A stretch of 64,000 bases of DNA, from the NCBI RefSeq assembly GCF_009728735.1, contig NZ_CP024636.1, forward strand, positions 4,233,629 to 4,297,628, read 5' to 3'. The notes beneath the pieces are model-generated. The model was not told the origin of the DNA and ran no database searches. It worked only from the letters and a program-made list of their open reading frames with translations. How positions within the stretch are numbered: the stretch's first letter is position 1; the number at the start of each line of letters is the position of its first letter. Source of the DNA: Pantoea phytobeneficialis (GTDB lineage: Bacteria > Pseudomonadota > Gammaproteobacteria > Enterobacterales > Enterobacteriaceae). A program made the translations under genes and the position numbers. Shown piece after piece: positions 51,957-61,234 of the stretch.

Positions 51957-53366
51957 ATGCAACGAGGGATAGTCTGGATCGTCGATGACGATAGCTCCAT
52001 CCGCTGGGTGCTTGAACGTGCGCTCACTGGAGCCGGTTTGAGCTGTGCAACGTTTGACAGCGGCAACGAGGTGCTGGAAGCGCTCTCGACCAAAACCCCA
52101 GATGTTTTACTGTCAGATATTCGTATGCCAGGCATGGACGGATTGGCATTGCTGAAACAAATCAAACAGCGCCATCCGATGCTGCCGGTCATCATTATGA
52201 CGGCGCACTCCGATCTTGATGCCGCCGTCAGTGCTTATCAGCAGGGTGCTTTTGATTACCTGCCAAAGCCATTTGATATTGATGAAGCGGTCGCGTTGGT
52301 AGAACGCGCCATCAGCCACTATCAGGAGCAGCAGCAGCCGCGCAATCAACCGGTAAGCGGCCCGACGACCGATATTATCGGTGAAGCACCAGCGATGCAG
52401 GATGTGTTTCGCATTATTGGCCGTCTGTCGCGTTCTTCTATCAGCGTGCTGATTAACGGTGAATCCGGGACCGGTAAAGAACTGGTGGCGCATGCCCTGC
52501 ATCGCCATAGCCCGCGCGCTAAAGCACCCTTTATCGCGCTGAACATGGCGGCGATTCCCAAAGATTTGATTGAGTCTGAGCTGTTTGGTCATGAGAAAGG
52601 TGCATTTACCGGTGCCAATCAGATTCGTCAGGGACGTTTTGAGCAAGCTGATGGCGGTACGCTGTTCCTTGATGAGATCGGCGATATGCCGCTCGACGTG
52701 CAAACCCGCCTGCTGCGCGTGCTGGCCGATGGTCAGTTCTACCGTGTTGGCGGTTATGCGCCAGTTAAAGTGGATGTGCGTATCATCGCCGCAACCCACC
52801 AAAACCTGGAAATGCGCGTACAGGAAGGCAAATTCCGTGAAGACTTATTCCATCGTCTGAACGTAATTCGTGTTCATCTGCCACCGCTGCGTGAACGTCG
52901 TGAAGATATTCCGCGCCTGGCCCGCTACTTCCTGCAAGTTGCTGCACGCGAACTGGGTGTAGAAGCGAAAATTTTGCACCCGGAAACCGAAGCGGCGCTG
53001 ACGCGTTTGCATTGGTCCGGTAACGTGCGCCAGCTGGAAAATACCTGTCGCTGGCTGACCGTGATGGCTGCGGGCCAGGAAGTACTGATTCAGGATCTGC
53101 CCGCAGAACTGTTTGAATCCAGTACGCCGGAAAGTCCGGTGCAGTCGCTGCCGGATAGCTGGGCCACCTTACTGGCACAATGGGCGGATCGTGCACTGCG
53201 TTCCGGTCATCAAAACCTGCTATCTGAGGCACAGCCGGAGATGGAGCGCACCCTGCTCACAACCGCTTTGCGTCATACGCAGGGACATAAACAGGAAGCG
53301 GCGCGTTTGCTTGGCTGGGGACGTAATACCCTGACACGTAAACTGAAAGAGCTGGGCATGGAGTAA
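51957..53366 (+). CDS. glnG: Nitrogen regulator NtrC, sigma-54 activator
   Basis: A 469-aa response regulator. The receiver domain has [17 protein letters not shown] and the phospho-Asp in [18 protein letters not shown] (Asp54). The AAA+ domain has Walker [15 protein letters not shown], the sigma-54 contact loop [10 protein letters not shown], and Walker [14 protein letters not shown]. The C-terminal Fis-type helix-turn-helix is [20 protein letters not shown]. It would bind the NtrC sites seen upstream of glnA and glnL. Confidence 0.98.
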   Translation: MQRGIVWIVDDDSSIRWVLERALTGAGLSCATFDSGNEVLEALSTKTPDVLLSDIRMPGMDGLALLKQIKQRHPMLPVIIMTAHSDLDAAVSAYQQGAFDYLPKPFDIDEAVALVERAISHYQEQQQPRNQPVSGPTTDIIGEAPAMQDVFRIIGRLSRSSISVLINGESGTGKELVAHALHRHSPRAKAPFIALNMAAIPKDLIESELFGHEKGAFTGANQIRQGRFEQADGGTLFLDEIGDMPLDVQTRLLRVLADGQFYRVGGYAPVKVDVRIIAATHQNLEMRVQEGKFREDLFHRLNVIRVHLPPLRERREDIPRLARYFLQVAARELGVEAKILHPETEAALTRLHWSGNVRQLENTCRWLTVMAAGQEVLIQDLPAELFESSTPESPVQSLPDSWATLLAQWADRALRSGHQNLLSEAQPEMERTLLTTALRHTQGHKQEAARLLGWGRNTLTRKLKELGME

Positions 53367-53465
53367 GTGTAAAAAGCGGGCTTATTGCACGATTTTTATG
53401 CTCACCCCATCTGTACAGACCGGTGCCGTTCAGTATCATACGGGCGGCAATCGGGAGAAGAGAAC

Positions 53466-53591
53466 ATGTTCCAGTCAGTCATCCAGGTGATCACGCATAA
53501 TATCGCGGCGATCGGCAACGCGGCCAGCCATTCACCGCAAACGGCCATTGCTGCTGTGATGTGCGCCATTACCGTGAGTCTGTTCAGTTAA
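53466..53591 (+). CDS. yshB: Small membrane protein YshB
   Basis: A 41-codon gene with GGGAGAAGAG upstream. The protein MFQSVIQVITHNIAAIGNAA is followed by HSPQTAIAAVMCAITVSLFS, matching the end of E. coli YshB (SHTPQTAVAAVLCAAMIGLFS-like) and the same location between glnG and hemN. One membrane helix covers its C-terminal half. YshB has been linked to intracellular fitness of Salmonella, but the mechanism is unknown. A bidirectional terminator follows. Confidence 0.85.
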   Translation: MFQSVIQVITHNIAAIGNAASHSPQTAIAAVMCAITVSLFS

Positions 53592-53593
53592 TA

Positions 53594-53617
53594 CAAAGGG
53601 AGCCCTGGCTCCCTTTG
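53594..53617. terminator. Bidirectional terminator between yshB and hemN
   Basis: CAAAGGGAGC-CCTG-GCTCCCTTTG, a 10 bp stem followed on the plus strand by TCGTTTT, between convergent genes. Confidence 0.8.
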
Positions 53618-53622
53618 TCGTT

Positions 53623-54996
53623 TTAAATCACCCGCGAAAACTGCTGCTGGCGCGCTTTCTGCCGCAGATACGCATCAAAGCACATGCAGATATTACGGAT
53701 CAGCAGGCGGCCCACGCCAGTGATGCGCAATCCCCTTTCATGCTGTTCCACTAAACCATCCGCCACCAGCGGCGCCAATAGTTGCAAGTCCTCAGCAAAA
53801 TAGCGCCTGAAGGCGATCGGCCACTGCGCCTCAATAGCCGCGTAATCCAGTGCGAAGTTACAAATCAGCGCCTTAATAACATCACGACGCAGGCAATCAT
53901 CGTCACTAAGGGTCAGGCCGCGCCATAGCGCGTTACCTTGCTCCTCCACGCTGGCGTACCAGGTTTTTAACTCTTTATGGTTCTGCGCGTAACTGTCGCC
54001 GATCATACTTATTGCCGACACCCCCAACCCCAGCAGGTCCGTCTCACCCTGCGTGGTATATCCCTGAAAATTACGGTGCAATTTGCCAGCACGCTGCGCC
54101 ACCGCCAGTTCGTCGTCCGGCCGGGCGAAGTGATCCATACCAATGAACTGATAGCCTTCACCGGTTAACGTGGCAATGGTCTGCTGCAAAATTTCCAGCT
54201 TTTGCGTAGCACTGGGTAGCTCATCATCTTTGATCTTGCGTTGGGCGGCGAATAACGCGGGCAGATGCGCGTAATTAAATACGCTGAGACGATCAGGGTT
54301 GAGGTCGATAACGCGTTGCAAGGTAAATGCAAAGCTCTCTGGCGTTTGCAGGGGCAATCCGTAGATAAGATCGATACTGACCGAGCGAAAACCCTGATCA
54401 CGCGCACGTTGCACCAGCGCAAAGATCATTGCCTCATCCTGCACGCGATTGACCTTCTCCTGCACCGCTTTATTGAAATCCTGTACGCCCATGCTAAGGC
54501 GGTTGAAACCCAGCGCGCCCAGATGATCGATCATCTCCAGCTCAATTTCGCGCGGATCAACCTCGATCGACATTTCGATATCATCCGCAAGGAGAAAATG
54601 GCTGCGCAACAGGCCCACCAGCCGACTAACCTGCTGCTGATTGAGGAACGTGGGCGTTCCACCACCCCAGTGCAGCTGGGTAACACGGCGGCCCGCAAAT
54701 AGCGGCGCACGCTGACGAATTTCCTGCTCCAGCACATCAAGGTAACGGTCTGCTTTGTGCAACTGACGCGTGACGATTTTATTGCAACCACAGAAGTAGC
54801 ACAGCCGATGGCAAAACGGGATATGCACATAAAGTGAGAGAGGACGTTCGGGATAGCGAGCCACCGCTTGCTGAAAATCGGCTTCGCCAAAATTCTCACT
54901 GAATTCCAGCGCAGTAGGATAGGAGGTGTAGCGTGGACCGGCGTAATTATACTTTTCGATTAGCCGCTGATCCCATTCAATCTGCTGCGATGACAT
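53623..54996 (-). CDS. hemN: Oxygen-independent coproporphyrinogen III oxidase
   Basis: A radical-SAM enzyme of 457 aa, E. coli length, that decarboxylates coproporphyrinogen III to protoporphyrinogen IX without oxygen. The cluster motif is HIPFCHRLCYFCGCNK (about residues 58-73); LHWGGGTPTFL, EVDPREIELEM and SMGVQDFNKAVQ bind SAM and substrate, and the tail ends QKARQQQFSRVI. The ATG was chosen with AAGGAG five bases upstream; that ribosome site overlaps the end of a small upstream ORF. Confidence 0.97.
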   Translation of the reverse strand: MSSQQIEWDQRLIEKYNYAGPRYTSYPTALEFSENFGEADFQQAVARYPERPLSLYVHIPFCHRLCYFCGCNKIVTRQLHKADRYLDVLEQEIRQRAPLFAGRRVTQLHWGGGTPTFLNQQQVSRLVGLLRSHFLLADDIEMSIEVDPREIELEMIDHLGALGFNRLSMGVQDFNKAVQEKVNRVQDEAMIFALVQRARDQGFRSVSIDLIYGLPLQTPESFAFTLQRVIDLNPDRLSVFNYAHLPALFAAQRKIKDDELPSATQKLEILQQTIATLTGEGYQFIGMDHFARPDDELAVAQRAGKLHRNFQGYTTQGETDLLGLGVSAISMIGDSYAQNHKELKTWYASVEEQGNALWRGLTLSDDDCLRRDVIKALICNFALDYAAIEAQWPIAFRRYFAEDLQLLAPLVADGLVEQHERGLRITGVGRLLIRNICMCFDAYLRQKARQQQFSRVI

Positions 54997-54998
54997 GC

Positions 54999-55175
54999 TC
55001 ACTCCTTACGGTGACGTCGTCTGAAGGCGGGTCGCGAAGCAGAAGAGTGAACAGGGTGACGAGCAGAAACCCGGCGTAAACGCGACTTCAGGCGCGACAG
55101 ACGGCGTAGTTTAAACAATAAGCTGATGAGATAACATGCCAGCAGCAGCGCTAAAATTGATCCAGGCCAAAACAT
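54999..55175 (-). CDS. Small membrane/arginine-rich protein between yihI and hemN
   Basis: A 58-codon gene on the hemN strand. It starts MFWPGSILALLLACYLISLL, one membrane helix, and continues into a strongly basic tail (FKLRRLSRLKSRLRR then RPAFRRRHRKE, about 16 Arg/Lys). Its TGA lies inside the hemN ribosome site, 2 nt before the hemN start, so hemN translation is likely coupled to it. AGGT nine bases before its ATG is a modest ribosome site. I do not recognise it; the topology suggests an inner-membrane anchor with a cytosolic cationic tail that could meet RNA, ribosomes or lipid head groups. Confidence 0.6.
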   Translation of the reverse strand: MFWPGSILALLLACYLISLLFKLRRLSRLKSRLRRVSARHPVHSSASRPAFRRRHRKE

Positions 55176-55196
55176 CGGTCAATACCTGTTTAGCGT

Positions 55197-55218
55197 GGCA
55201 TGCGCACATACGCATGCC
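55197..55218 (-). other. Hairpin between yihI and the small ORF
   Basis: GGCATGCG-6 nt-CGCATGCC, a perfect 8 bp stem without T run. It is a possible mRNA processing or attenuation structure in the yihI-hemN transcript. Confidence 0.5.
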
Positions 55219-55232
55219 GATCAAAAATGCCC

Positions 55233-55751
55233 TTATTTGCCTTTCAGCAGGCGCATCATGTCTTCTTCTGCCTGCTCATCATCGTCAGCGTCATCATCCA
55301 GCGCGATGCCGAGCGTTTCCATCAGCTCATCGATACGGTCCAGCGTTTCATCCAGCCAGGCCTGCTCTTCACCGCTCAGCGTTTCACCGCTTTCCAGACG
55401 ATCCAGCAATGTATCCAGACGCTCATCATTCTCCAGCTTTGCCAGCTCTTCCTGCGGCGTGAGGCGAACTTTTTCCGCTTTTGCTTTAGGAGCCGGTTTT
55501 TTCACGACTGAAGTTTGTCCTTCCGCCACCAGGGCAATCGGTTTTTTGCTGCCCAGACGCGGATCCTGGGCAGTTTTGCCCTGACCTTTTCCTGTGGCCT
55601 GTTTTTCCGGATTCGCCCGGCTACCCGCAGCATGGCCACGGTGCTTTTTGTCGCGTTTACGGTCGCGCGCTTCAAGATTCAAATCTTCACGCGATTTACG
55701 TTTCGCTTTCGCGGCCGGTTTGCCGCGGGGGGATTGTGCAGGTTGCTTCAT
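55233..55751 (-). CDS. yihI: Der GTPase-activating protein YihI
   Basis: A 172-aa protein (E. coli 169) that stimulates the ribosome-assembly GTPase Der. The N-terminal half is highly basic and disordered ([20 protein letters not shown]); the C-terminal half is acidic with the conserved helices [20 protein letters not shown] and [12 protein letters not shown], ending MMRLLKGK. Start chosen at MKQPAQ with GAGG upstream. Upstream of the small ORF and hemN; csrC lies on the same strand before it. Confidence 0.93.
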   Translation of the reverse strand: MKQPAQSPRGKPAAKAKRKSREDLNLEARDRKRDKKHRGHAAGSRANPEKQATGKGQGKTAQDPRLGSKKPIALVAEGQTSVVKKPAPKAKAEKVRLTPQEELAKLENDERLDTLLDRLESGETLSGEEQAWLDETLDRIDELMETLGIALDDDADDDEQAEEDMMRLLKGK

Positions 55752-55885
55752 GGTGTTGGGCCTCGGCAATTTTTAATCAGTATATACCCGTCATATTACG
55801 GACTGGTGAGGTGAGTGCGCTTTTCGCCTTACCGCAGCCCGAATGATTTAAGGTATAGAATTGCGGCGAAATCTAGCAGAAAGCA

Positions 55886-56115
55886 GACAAAGAAAAAAGG
55901 CGACAGCCAATGCTGTCGCCTTATTTCGCACCTTCATACGAAGGAAACACGAGATAAATCCATTAATGGCTCACAACGTCCCGGTTTTTCCCTCGCCAAA
56001 TCGCTCCTGCGAATTTCCCTGTCCTTGTCCGATTCGTTCCTGAATCGAGTCCTGCCTGCTCTTCGTCCCCCCTGACGCTCCTGAGCACATCATCTGATGA
56101 GTGCGGCCTTGCACT
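55886..56115 (-). ncRNA. csrC: CsrC, CsrA-sequestering sRNA
   Basis: The minus strand between engB and yihI ends in AAGGCGACAGC-ATTG-GCTGTCGCCTT plus TTTTTTCTTT, nearly the terminator of E. coli CsrC, which occupies the same yihA-yihI interval. Upstream of it the RNA carries about eleven GGA triplets, four as CAGGA, the CsrA-binding motif. A promoter TTGTTC-16-TACATT (-10 at 56128-56123) gives a transcript of roughly 230 nt (E. coli 245). It titrates CsrA and so affects glycogen, motility and biofilm. The 5' end is approximate. Confidence 0.9.
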
Positions 56116-56128
56116 GACTCCAAATGTA

Positions 56129-56372
56129 GACCAATAGGTAAAATGAACAAGTAAGACGCTTCTCTTATTTATAGTGAAAATGCCACGAATTTTATTAATT
56201 CATTGAAATTAAAATATAAATATTCATAGCCTAGTAACGAGAAACGTTAATGACTGGCAGCACTTATCGCATATCTCTTACAAAATGGCGCGCAAAGACG
56301 CCATCGGGCACTTTTGCGCCATAACAGGTATACTCTGCGCAATTGCGTGAATCATTTTGCTGGAGTTTTACT
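56129..56372 (+). promoter_or_regulatory. engB/csrC divergent control region
   Basis: AT-rich first half with the csrC -35, then a TATACT -10-like element at 56329-56334 that may serve engB. No gene is seen. Confidence 0.35.
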
Positions 56373-57011
56373 TTGTCTGCTTTGAACTATCACATCACCC
56401 ATTTCGTTCTCAGTGCCCCGGATATTCGTCACTTGCCTTCAGATACAGGCATTGAAGTTGCCTTTGCCGGTCGCTCGAATGCAGGCAAATCCAGTGCGCT
56501 GAATACCCTGACCAACCAAAAAAGCCTGGCGCGTACCAGTAAAACGCCGGGTCGTACCCAACTGATCAACCTGTTTGAGGTGGTGGAAGGCAAACGTCTG
56601 GTGGATTTACCCGGTTATGGTTACGCCGAAGTCCCCGAGGAGATGAAGCGCAAATGGCAACGCGCGCTGGGGGAATATCTACAAAAACGTCAGGCGTTGA
56701 AGGGGTTGGTGGTGCTGATGGATATTCGTCATCCACTGAAAGATCTCGACCAACAGATGATTGAATGGGCGGTGCAGAGTCAGATCCCGGTTTTAGTGTT
56801 GCTGACCAAAGCTGACAAGCTGGCTTCTGGCGCACGTAAAGCACAACTGAATATGGTACGCGAAGCGTCGCTGGCTTTTCAGGGGGATGTGCAGGTCGAA
56901 ATGTTTTCGTCCCTGAAGAAGCTGGGTGTCGATAAACTGCGTCAAAAACTGGATAACTGGTTCAGTGAACTGGAACCGGCACAGGAAGATGACAGCCCGC
57001 CCTCTGCATAA
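56373..57011 (+). CDS. engB: Ribosome-biogenesis GTPase EngB (YihA/YsxC)
   Basis: A 212-aa circularly conserved GTPase for 50S assembly. G1 is [20 protein letters not shown]2 [13 protein letters not shown]3 [16 protein letters not shown], and G4 LLTKADKL. The start is probably TTG: TTGTCTGCTTTGAAC lies seven bases after TGGAG and fits the family N-terminus ([20 protein letters not shown]); no suitable ATG exists. Convergent with spf and polA, with its own terminator at 57020. Confidence 0.95.
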   Translation: MSALNYHITHFVLSAPDIRHLPSDTGIEVAFAGRSNAGKSSALNTLTNQKSLARTSKTPGRTQLINLFEVVEGKRLVDLPGYGYAEVPEEMKRKWQRALGEYLQKRQALKGLVVLMDIRHPLKDLDQQMIEWAVQSQIPVLVLLTKADKLASGARKAQLNMVREASLAFQGDVQVEMFSSLKKLGVDKLRQKLDNWFSELEPAQEDDSPPSA

Positions 57012-57019
57012 CGCGTCTC

Positions 57020-57043
57020 TGCGGGTGTAATGACCCGCATTTT
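57020..57043 (+). terminator. Terminator of engB
   Basis: TGCGGGT-GTAATG-ACCCGCA followed by TTTTC, 9 nt after the engB stop. Confidence 0.75.
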
Positions 57044-57056
57044 CAGATAAACGCCC

Positions 57057-57165
57057 AATAAAAAACGCCCCAGTCATAAATGACTGGGGCGGCTAATATT
57101 CAGCCAAATCCGATTACGTGAAGTAAAAGGTCTGAAAGATAGAACATCTTACCTCTGTACCCTAC
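57057..57165 (-). ncRNA. spf: Spot 42 sRNA
   Basis: The minus strand starts GTAGGGTACAGAGGTAAGAT and is nearly identical to E. coli Spot 42 throughout, ending in CGCCCCAGTCA-loop-TGACTGGGGCG plus TTTTTTATT. Length 109 nt. Location between the polA and engB 3' ends is conserved. It is an Hfq-dependent regulator of galK and many carbon-use genes, repressed by CRP-cAMP. A TAAAGT -10 ends 7 nt before the start, with a TTGTGG -35 17 bp further upstream. A TGTGA half-site at 57253-57257 might be part of a CRP site. Small differences lie in the loop and before the terminator. Confidence 0.97.
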
Positions 57166-57389
57166 GCGAGAAACTTTACCTGATTTTTCCTGACCCACAA
57201 AGGATTTTTTGTTGTTTAGTTTCAGGAATCGACATCTTTTTTACCAGGTTCGTCACAAAAACGCGCATCCGATGTAGTTTAATTACCAAAAAAATGCTTA
57301 GACGTTAAGCAGTTACAAAACGCGCATTTTACAGACCGCTTTACCGGCTTGCTGAACCGATTAAGTAAACTTTTTTCTTATGACATTGT

Positions 57390-57414
57390 CATAAGCGGCT
57401 TTTCACCGCTTATG
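57390..57414 (-). terminator. Hairpin after polA
   Basis: CATAAGCGG-7 nt-CCGCTTATG, a 9 bp stem 9 nt after the polA stop. No direct T run. The 220 bp between it and spf hold only the spf promoter. Confidence 0.55.
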
Positions 57415-57423
57415 AGGTGTGAC

Positions 57424-60210
57424 TTAGTGTGCCTGGTCCCAGTTTTCGCCGGTACCGACCTCAACCTGCAACGGAACGTCCAACTTCATGCTGCTCTCCA
57501 TCAATTGACGGATCTTGTCGCTGGCGCTGTCCACCGCGTCCTGATGAATCTCAAACACCAATTCATCGTGCACCTGCATGATCATTTTGACGTTGTCGTC
57601 ATTTTGTTGCAGTAACCAACCATCCACCGCAATCATCGCACGCTTGATAATATCCGCCGCCGTTCCCTGCATCGGGGCGTTGATCGCCGCACGCTCTGCT
57701 GCTTTACGGCGAATCGCGTTGCTGGAGGTGATGTCCGGCAGCCACAAGCGACGACCATCCAGGGTCTCAACATAGCCTTTCTCCGCCGCCAGCTCCCGTG
57801 TCTCTTCCATGTAACGCAATACGCCCGGATAGCGTTCAAAGTAGAGATCCATATACTTTTTCGCTTCACCGGCACCGATATTCAGCTGGCGCGACAAGCC
57901 AAATGCACTCATCCCGTAGATCAAACCAAAGTTGATCGCTTTCGCGCTACGGCGCTGTTCACCAGAAACCTTACTCAGCGCCACTCCAAACACTTCTGCT
58001 GCGGTAGCACGGTGAATGTCCTCCCCTTGCGCAAAAGCGTCCAGCAGCCCCTTATCCTGCGACAGATGCGCCATAATACGCAGCTCAATCTGTGAGTAGT
58101 CCGCCGCGACAATGCGCTTATCCGGTCCGGCAATAAACGCCTGGCGAATACGCCGTCCTTCATCGTTGCGTACCGGGATATTTTGCAGGTTGGGATCGGT
58201 GGATGACAAACGACCGGTTGCCGTAACCGCCTGGTGGTATGAAGTGTGCACTCGACCGGTGACCGGGTTGATCATCAGCGGCAATTTATCGGTATAAGTT
58301 GATTTCAACTTCGACAAACCACGATGTTCCAGTATCACCTTCGGCAACGGATAATCGAGCGCCAACTCCGCCAACACTTCTTCACTGGTTGATGGCGCGC
58401 CACCCGGGGTTTTCTTCGTCGGTTTGATCCCCTGCTTTTCAAACAGAATGGTTTGCAACTGTTTGGTTGAAGAGAGGTTGAACGGCTCACCCGCCAGCTC
58501 GTGCGCTTGCTGCTCCAGCTCAGCCAGACGTGTTGTTAGCTCCTGGGAATGTTTTGCCAGGATGTTCTGATCAATTAACACGCCATTGCGTTCTACACGG
58601 GAGATCACCTTCAGCAGCGGTATCTCGATCTCTGTGAAGACTTTTTTCGGACCCGCTTCTTTCTCCAGCTCCGGCCACATTTTCAGATGCAACTGCAAGG
58701 TGACATCCGCATCTTCTGCGGCGTAATGCCCTGCCTGCTCGATGGCAATCTGGTTAAAGGTCAGTTGATTTTTACCTTTCCCGGCAATCTCTTCAAAGGT
58801 GACGGTTTTATGATTCAGCCAGCGCGCTGCGAGGCTGTCCATATCGTGCTTCCCACCCACGCTGTTCAGACAATATGACTCCAGCATGGTGTCGTATTTA
58901 ATACCGTTCAGCTCGATGTCATAGTTCTTCAGAACGCCGCGATCGTATTTGAGATTTTGCCCGACTTTGGCGGCGTTGCTGTCTTCCAGCAAAGGTTTCA
59001 GTTGAGCCAGTACTTCAGCTCTGTCCAGCTGATCAGGAGCATCAAGATAATCATGGGCCACCGGCAGATAGGCAGCTTCACCTGGAGCCACAGCGAAGGC
59101 GATACCCACAATGTTGGCACTCAGGGTATCCAGCGAATCGGTTTCCAGATCGAAAGCAAACAGCTCGCTTGTTTTCAGCTTGTCTAACCAACTCGCAAAG
59201 GTATCTTGATCCAGAATGGTGACATAACCATCAGATGACAACACGCTCGCCGTTTCGGCTTCGGCCACAGGCTGATCCGGCAGTGCTTGCGGTGTCTGCG
59301 CGTTACCCTTTTTGCCCTGCAACCATTTTCCTTCTTGCAGATCGACCAGCCAGCGCTTGAATTCATACCGGCTGAATAGCGTCTGTAGTACGGCGACATC
59401 CGGATCATTCACCGTCAGCTGCTCACAGCCGAGTTCCAGTTCTACGTCGGTTTTAATGGTTGCCAGCTGATAAGAAAGGAATGCCACGTCACGATTCTGT
59501 TCCAGTTTCGCCGCCATCGTTTTGGCACCACGAAATGACAGGTCGGCCACTTTTTCCAGGTTGTCATAGATAGACTGCATGCCACCCAGCCCTTGCAGCA
59601 GAGCCTGCGCAGTCTTTTCACCCACGCCGGGTACGCCAGGAATGTTGTCCGAGCTGTCACCCATCATGGCGAGGAAATCGATAATCAGTGAGGGTGGCAC
59701 ACCATATTTCTGCTCAACCTCTTCTGGCCCGAGCACCGTATTGGTCATGGTGTTGATCAGCGTGATGCCAGGCGTGACCAATTGGGCCATATCCTTATCA
59801 CCGGTACTGATCAGTACCGCTAGTCCCTGCTTTTCTGCTTCAAGTGCCAGCGTGCCGATGACGTCGTCCGCCTCCACACCGGTTACCGCCAGCAGTGGCA
59901 AGCCCATTGCTTTAACCATTTCATGGAGCGGTTCGATCTGCGCACGCAGGTCGTCAGGCATAGGGGGGCGGTGTGACTTGTAGTGCTCGAACAACTCATC
60001 GCGGAATGTTTTTCCTTTCGCATCGAAGACCACAGCAACATGGCTGGGTTGGTACTGCATCAACAGGCTTTTCAACATGTTGAGAACACCATACATGGCG
60101 CCAGTTGGCTCGCCTGCGCTGTTGGTCAGGGGCGGAAAGGCATGATATGCACGGTAGAGATAGGAGGATCCGTCTACCAGAATCAGGGGATTTTCTGCAA
60201 TGTGCGCCAT
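57424..60210 (-). CDS. polA: DNA polymerase I
   Basis: A 928-aa polymerase, exactly the E. coli length. The 5'-3' exonuclease (about residues 1-300) has [26 protein letters not shown] and [11 protein letters not shown]. The 3'-5' proofreading domain (324-517) has [13 protein letters not shown]. The polymerase domain has motif [17 protein letters not shown], the finger helix [20 protein letters not shown], and motif [11 protein letters not shown]. It removes RNA primers and fills gaps. DnaA-box-like sites lie upstream. Confidence 0.99.
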   Translation of the reverse strand: MAHIAENPLILVDGSSYLYRAYHAFPPLTNSAGEPTGAMYGVLNMLKSLLMQYQPSHVAVVFDAKGKTFRDELFEHYKSHRPPMPDDLRAQIEPLHEMVKAMGLPLLAVTGVEADDVIGTLALEAEKQGLAVLISTGDKDMAQLVTPGITLINTMTNTVLGPEEVEQKYGVPPSLIIDFLAMMGDSSDNIPGVPGVGEKTAQALLQGLGGMQSIYDNLEKVADLSFRGAKTMAAKLEQNRDVAFLSYQLATIKTDVELELGCEQLTVNDPDVAVLQTLFSRYEFKRWLVDLQEGKWLQGKKGNAQTPQALPDQPVAEAETASVLSSDGYVTILDQDTFASWLDKLKTSELFAFDLETDSLDTLSANIVGIAFAVAPGEAAYLPVAHDYLDAPDQLDRAEVLAQLKPLLEDSNAAKVGQNLKYDRGVLKNYDIELNGIKYDTMLESYCLNSVGGKHDMDSLAARWLNHKTVTFEEIAGKGKNQLTFNQIAIEQAGHYAAEDADVTLQLHLKMWPELEKEAGPKKVFTEIEIPLLKVISRVERNGVLIDQNILAKHSQELTTRLAELEQQAHELAGEPFNLSSTKQLQTILFEKQGIKPTKKTPGGAPSTSEEVLAELALDYPLPKVILEHRGLSKLKSTYTDKLPLMINPVTGRVHTSYHQAVTATGRLSSTDPNLQNIPVRNDEGRRIRQAFIAGPDKRIVAADYSQIELRIMAHLSQDKGLLDAFAQGEDIHRATAAEVFGVALSKVSGEQRRSAKAINFGLIYGMSAFGLSRQLNIGAGEAKKYMDLYFERYPGVLRYMEETRELAAEKGYVETLDGRRLWLPDITSSNAIRRKAAERAAINAPMQGTAADIIKRAMIAVDGWLLQQNDDNVKMIMQVHDELVFEIHQDAVDSASDKIRQLMESSMKLDVPLQVEVGTGENWDQAH

Positions 60211-60339
60211 AAGTTTGATTTTTCTTCGTTGCGATTAAGAGATGTATAAGGATGCCATAACCGGAGACGAATGTTGAATTAGCACCAGAAGATGTGATGC
60301 TTTTTCCTCATTACGCGGGGTGGATCGCAGGGATCTTAT

Positions 60340-60348
60340 TGTGGATAA
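60340..60348 (-). promoter_or_regulatory. DnaA box upstream of polA
   Basis: TGTGGATAA is a perfect consensus DnaA box (TTATCCACA on the minus strand), 130 bp upstream of the polA start. DnaA is reported to stimulate polA expression in E. coli. Confidence 0.65.
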
Positions 60349-60481
60349 CTTTGTGCGTAAATTTCATAACGTATTGTTATTTCCTTTGAACACAAGTAAA
60401 TAGCCAGTAAAAACTGATGTTTTTCATATGGTTATTAAGTTTCTGTGATAGCAAGCATCTTTTTGAAAAGATGATCGTCCA

Positions 60482-60498
60482 TGTGGATATTAACCACA
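60482..60498. promoter_or_regulatory. Two overlapping near-consensus DnaA boxes
   Basis: TGTGGATATTAACCACA contains TGTGGATAT and, in the opposite orientation, TTAACCACA, each one mismatch from consensus. It lies in the 368-bp polA-dsbA gap, which holds no gene. Confidence 0.45.
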
Positions 60499-60542
60499 AG
60501 GTTTGCAGCAGGAAGGTAAATAAAAGGCTGAGGGATAATTGA

Positions 60543-60567
60543 AAAACGCCGACATAGCCGGCGTTTT
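60543..60567 (-). terminator. Terminator of srkA-dsbA
   Basis: AAAACGCCG-7 nt-CGGCGTTTT with T-rich flank on the minus strand, 12 nt after the dsbA stop. Confidence 0.85.
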
Positions 60568-60578
60568 AACTGCTTAAA

Positions 60579-61208
60579 TTAATTCTTCTCGACGAGGAAT
60601 TTAACTACGTTGGCGTAATCTGCCACGAAATTGTCCATCGAACTGGTATCAAGGCCACCGTTGTTAACCATGTATTTGCCATTGATAAACATCGCCGGTA
60701 CGCCCTGGAGATTTACATCGGAAGCGGCTTTCTGCTGTTGCGCAACCAGCGCTTTAACCGCAAAGCTGTTCCACGCTGCATCGTAATCTTCAGAGGTAAT
60801 CCCCGCAGCCTTAATAAAGGTATCTTTCAGGCTAGCCGCATCAGTGACCGTCTGAGTTTTCTGGATACCATCAAAGATTGGAGCCGTGACTTTATCCTCT
60901 ACACCCAGCGCCATTGCCACTGCCCACGCGTGCGTCACTACCGGGCCAAAATCACCACCCAGGAAATCAACGTGATATTTAGTTACTTTGGTGTTGGCAG
61001 GCAGATTCTTTTTCACGGCATCGCTGACATGATAAACGCGTTCGAATTGATAGCAATGCGGACAGAAGAAAGAGAAAAACTCCATTACCTGCGGTTCACC
61101 GGCGATGGGTTTCGGCAGCGTGACATACTGTTTGCCATCGGTAAATTGTGCCGCGGAGGCGCTAAATGCCAGCATTAAACCTACCAGCGCGAACCAAATC
61201 TTTTTCAT
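60579..61208 (-). CDS. dsbA: Periplasmic thiol:disulfide oxidoreductase DsbA
   Basis: A 209-aa precursor with signal peptide [20 protein letters not shown] (cleavage after ASA). The mature protein has the catalytic [14 protein letters not shown] (CPHC) and the cis-proline [12 protein letters not shown]. It introduces disulfides into exported proteins and is re-oxidised by DsbB. Start chosen to give the signal peptide. It lies 26 nt after srkA in an operon that is Cpx-controlled in E. coli; no CpxR box was identified. Confidence 0.98.
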   Translation of the reverse strand: MKKIWFALVGLMLAFSASAAQFTDGKQYVTLPKPIAGEPQVMEFFSFFCPHCYQFERVYHVSDAVKKNLPANTKVTKYHVDFLGGDFGPVVTHAWAVAMALGVEDKVTAPIFDGIQKTQTVTDAASLKDTFIKAAGITSEDYDAAWNSFAVKALVAQQQKAASDVNLQGVPAMFINGKYMVNNGGLDTSSMDNFVADYANVVKFLVEKN

Positions 61209-61234
61209 CGTGAAAAATTCTCCTGACTGCTTCA

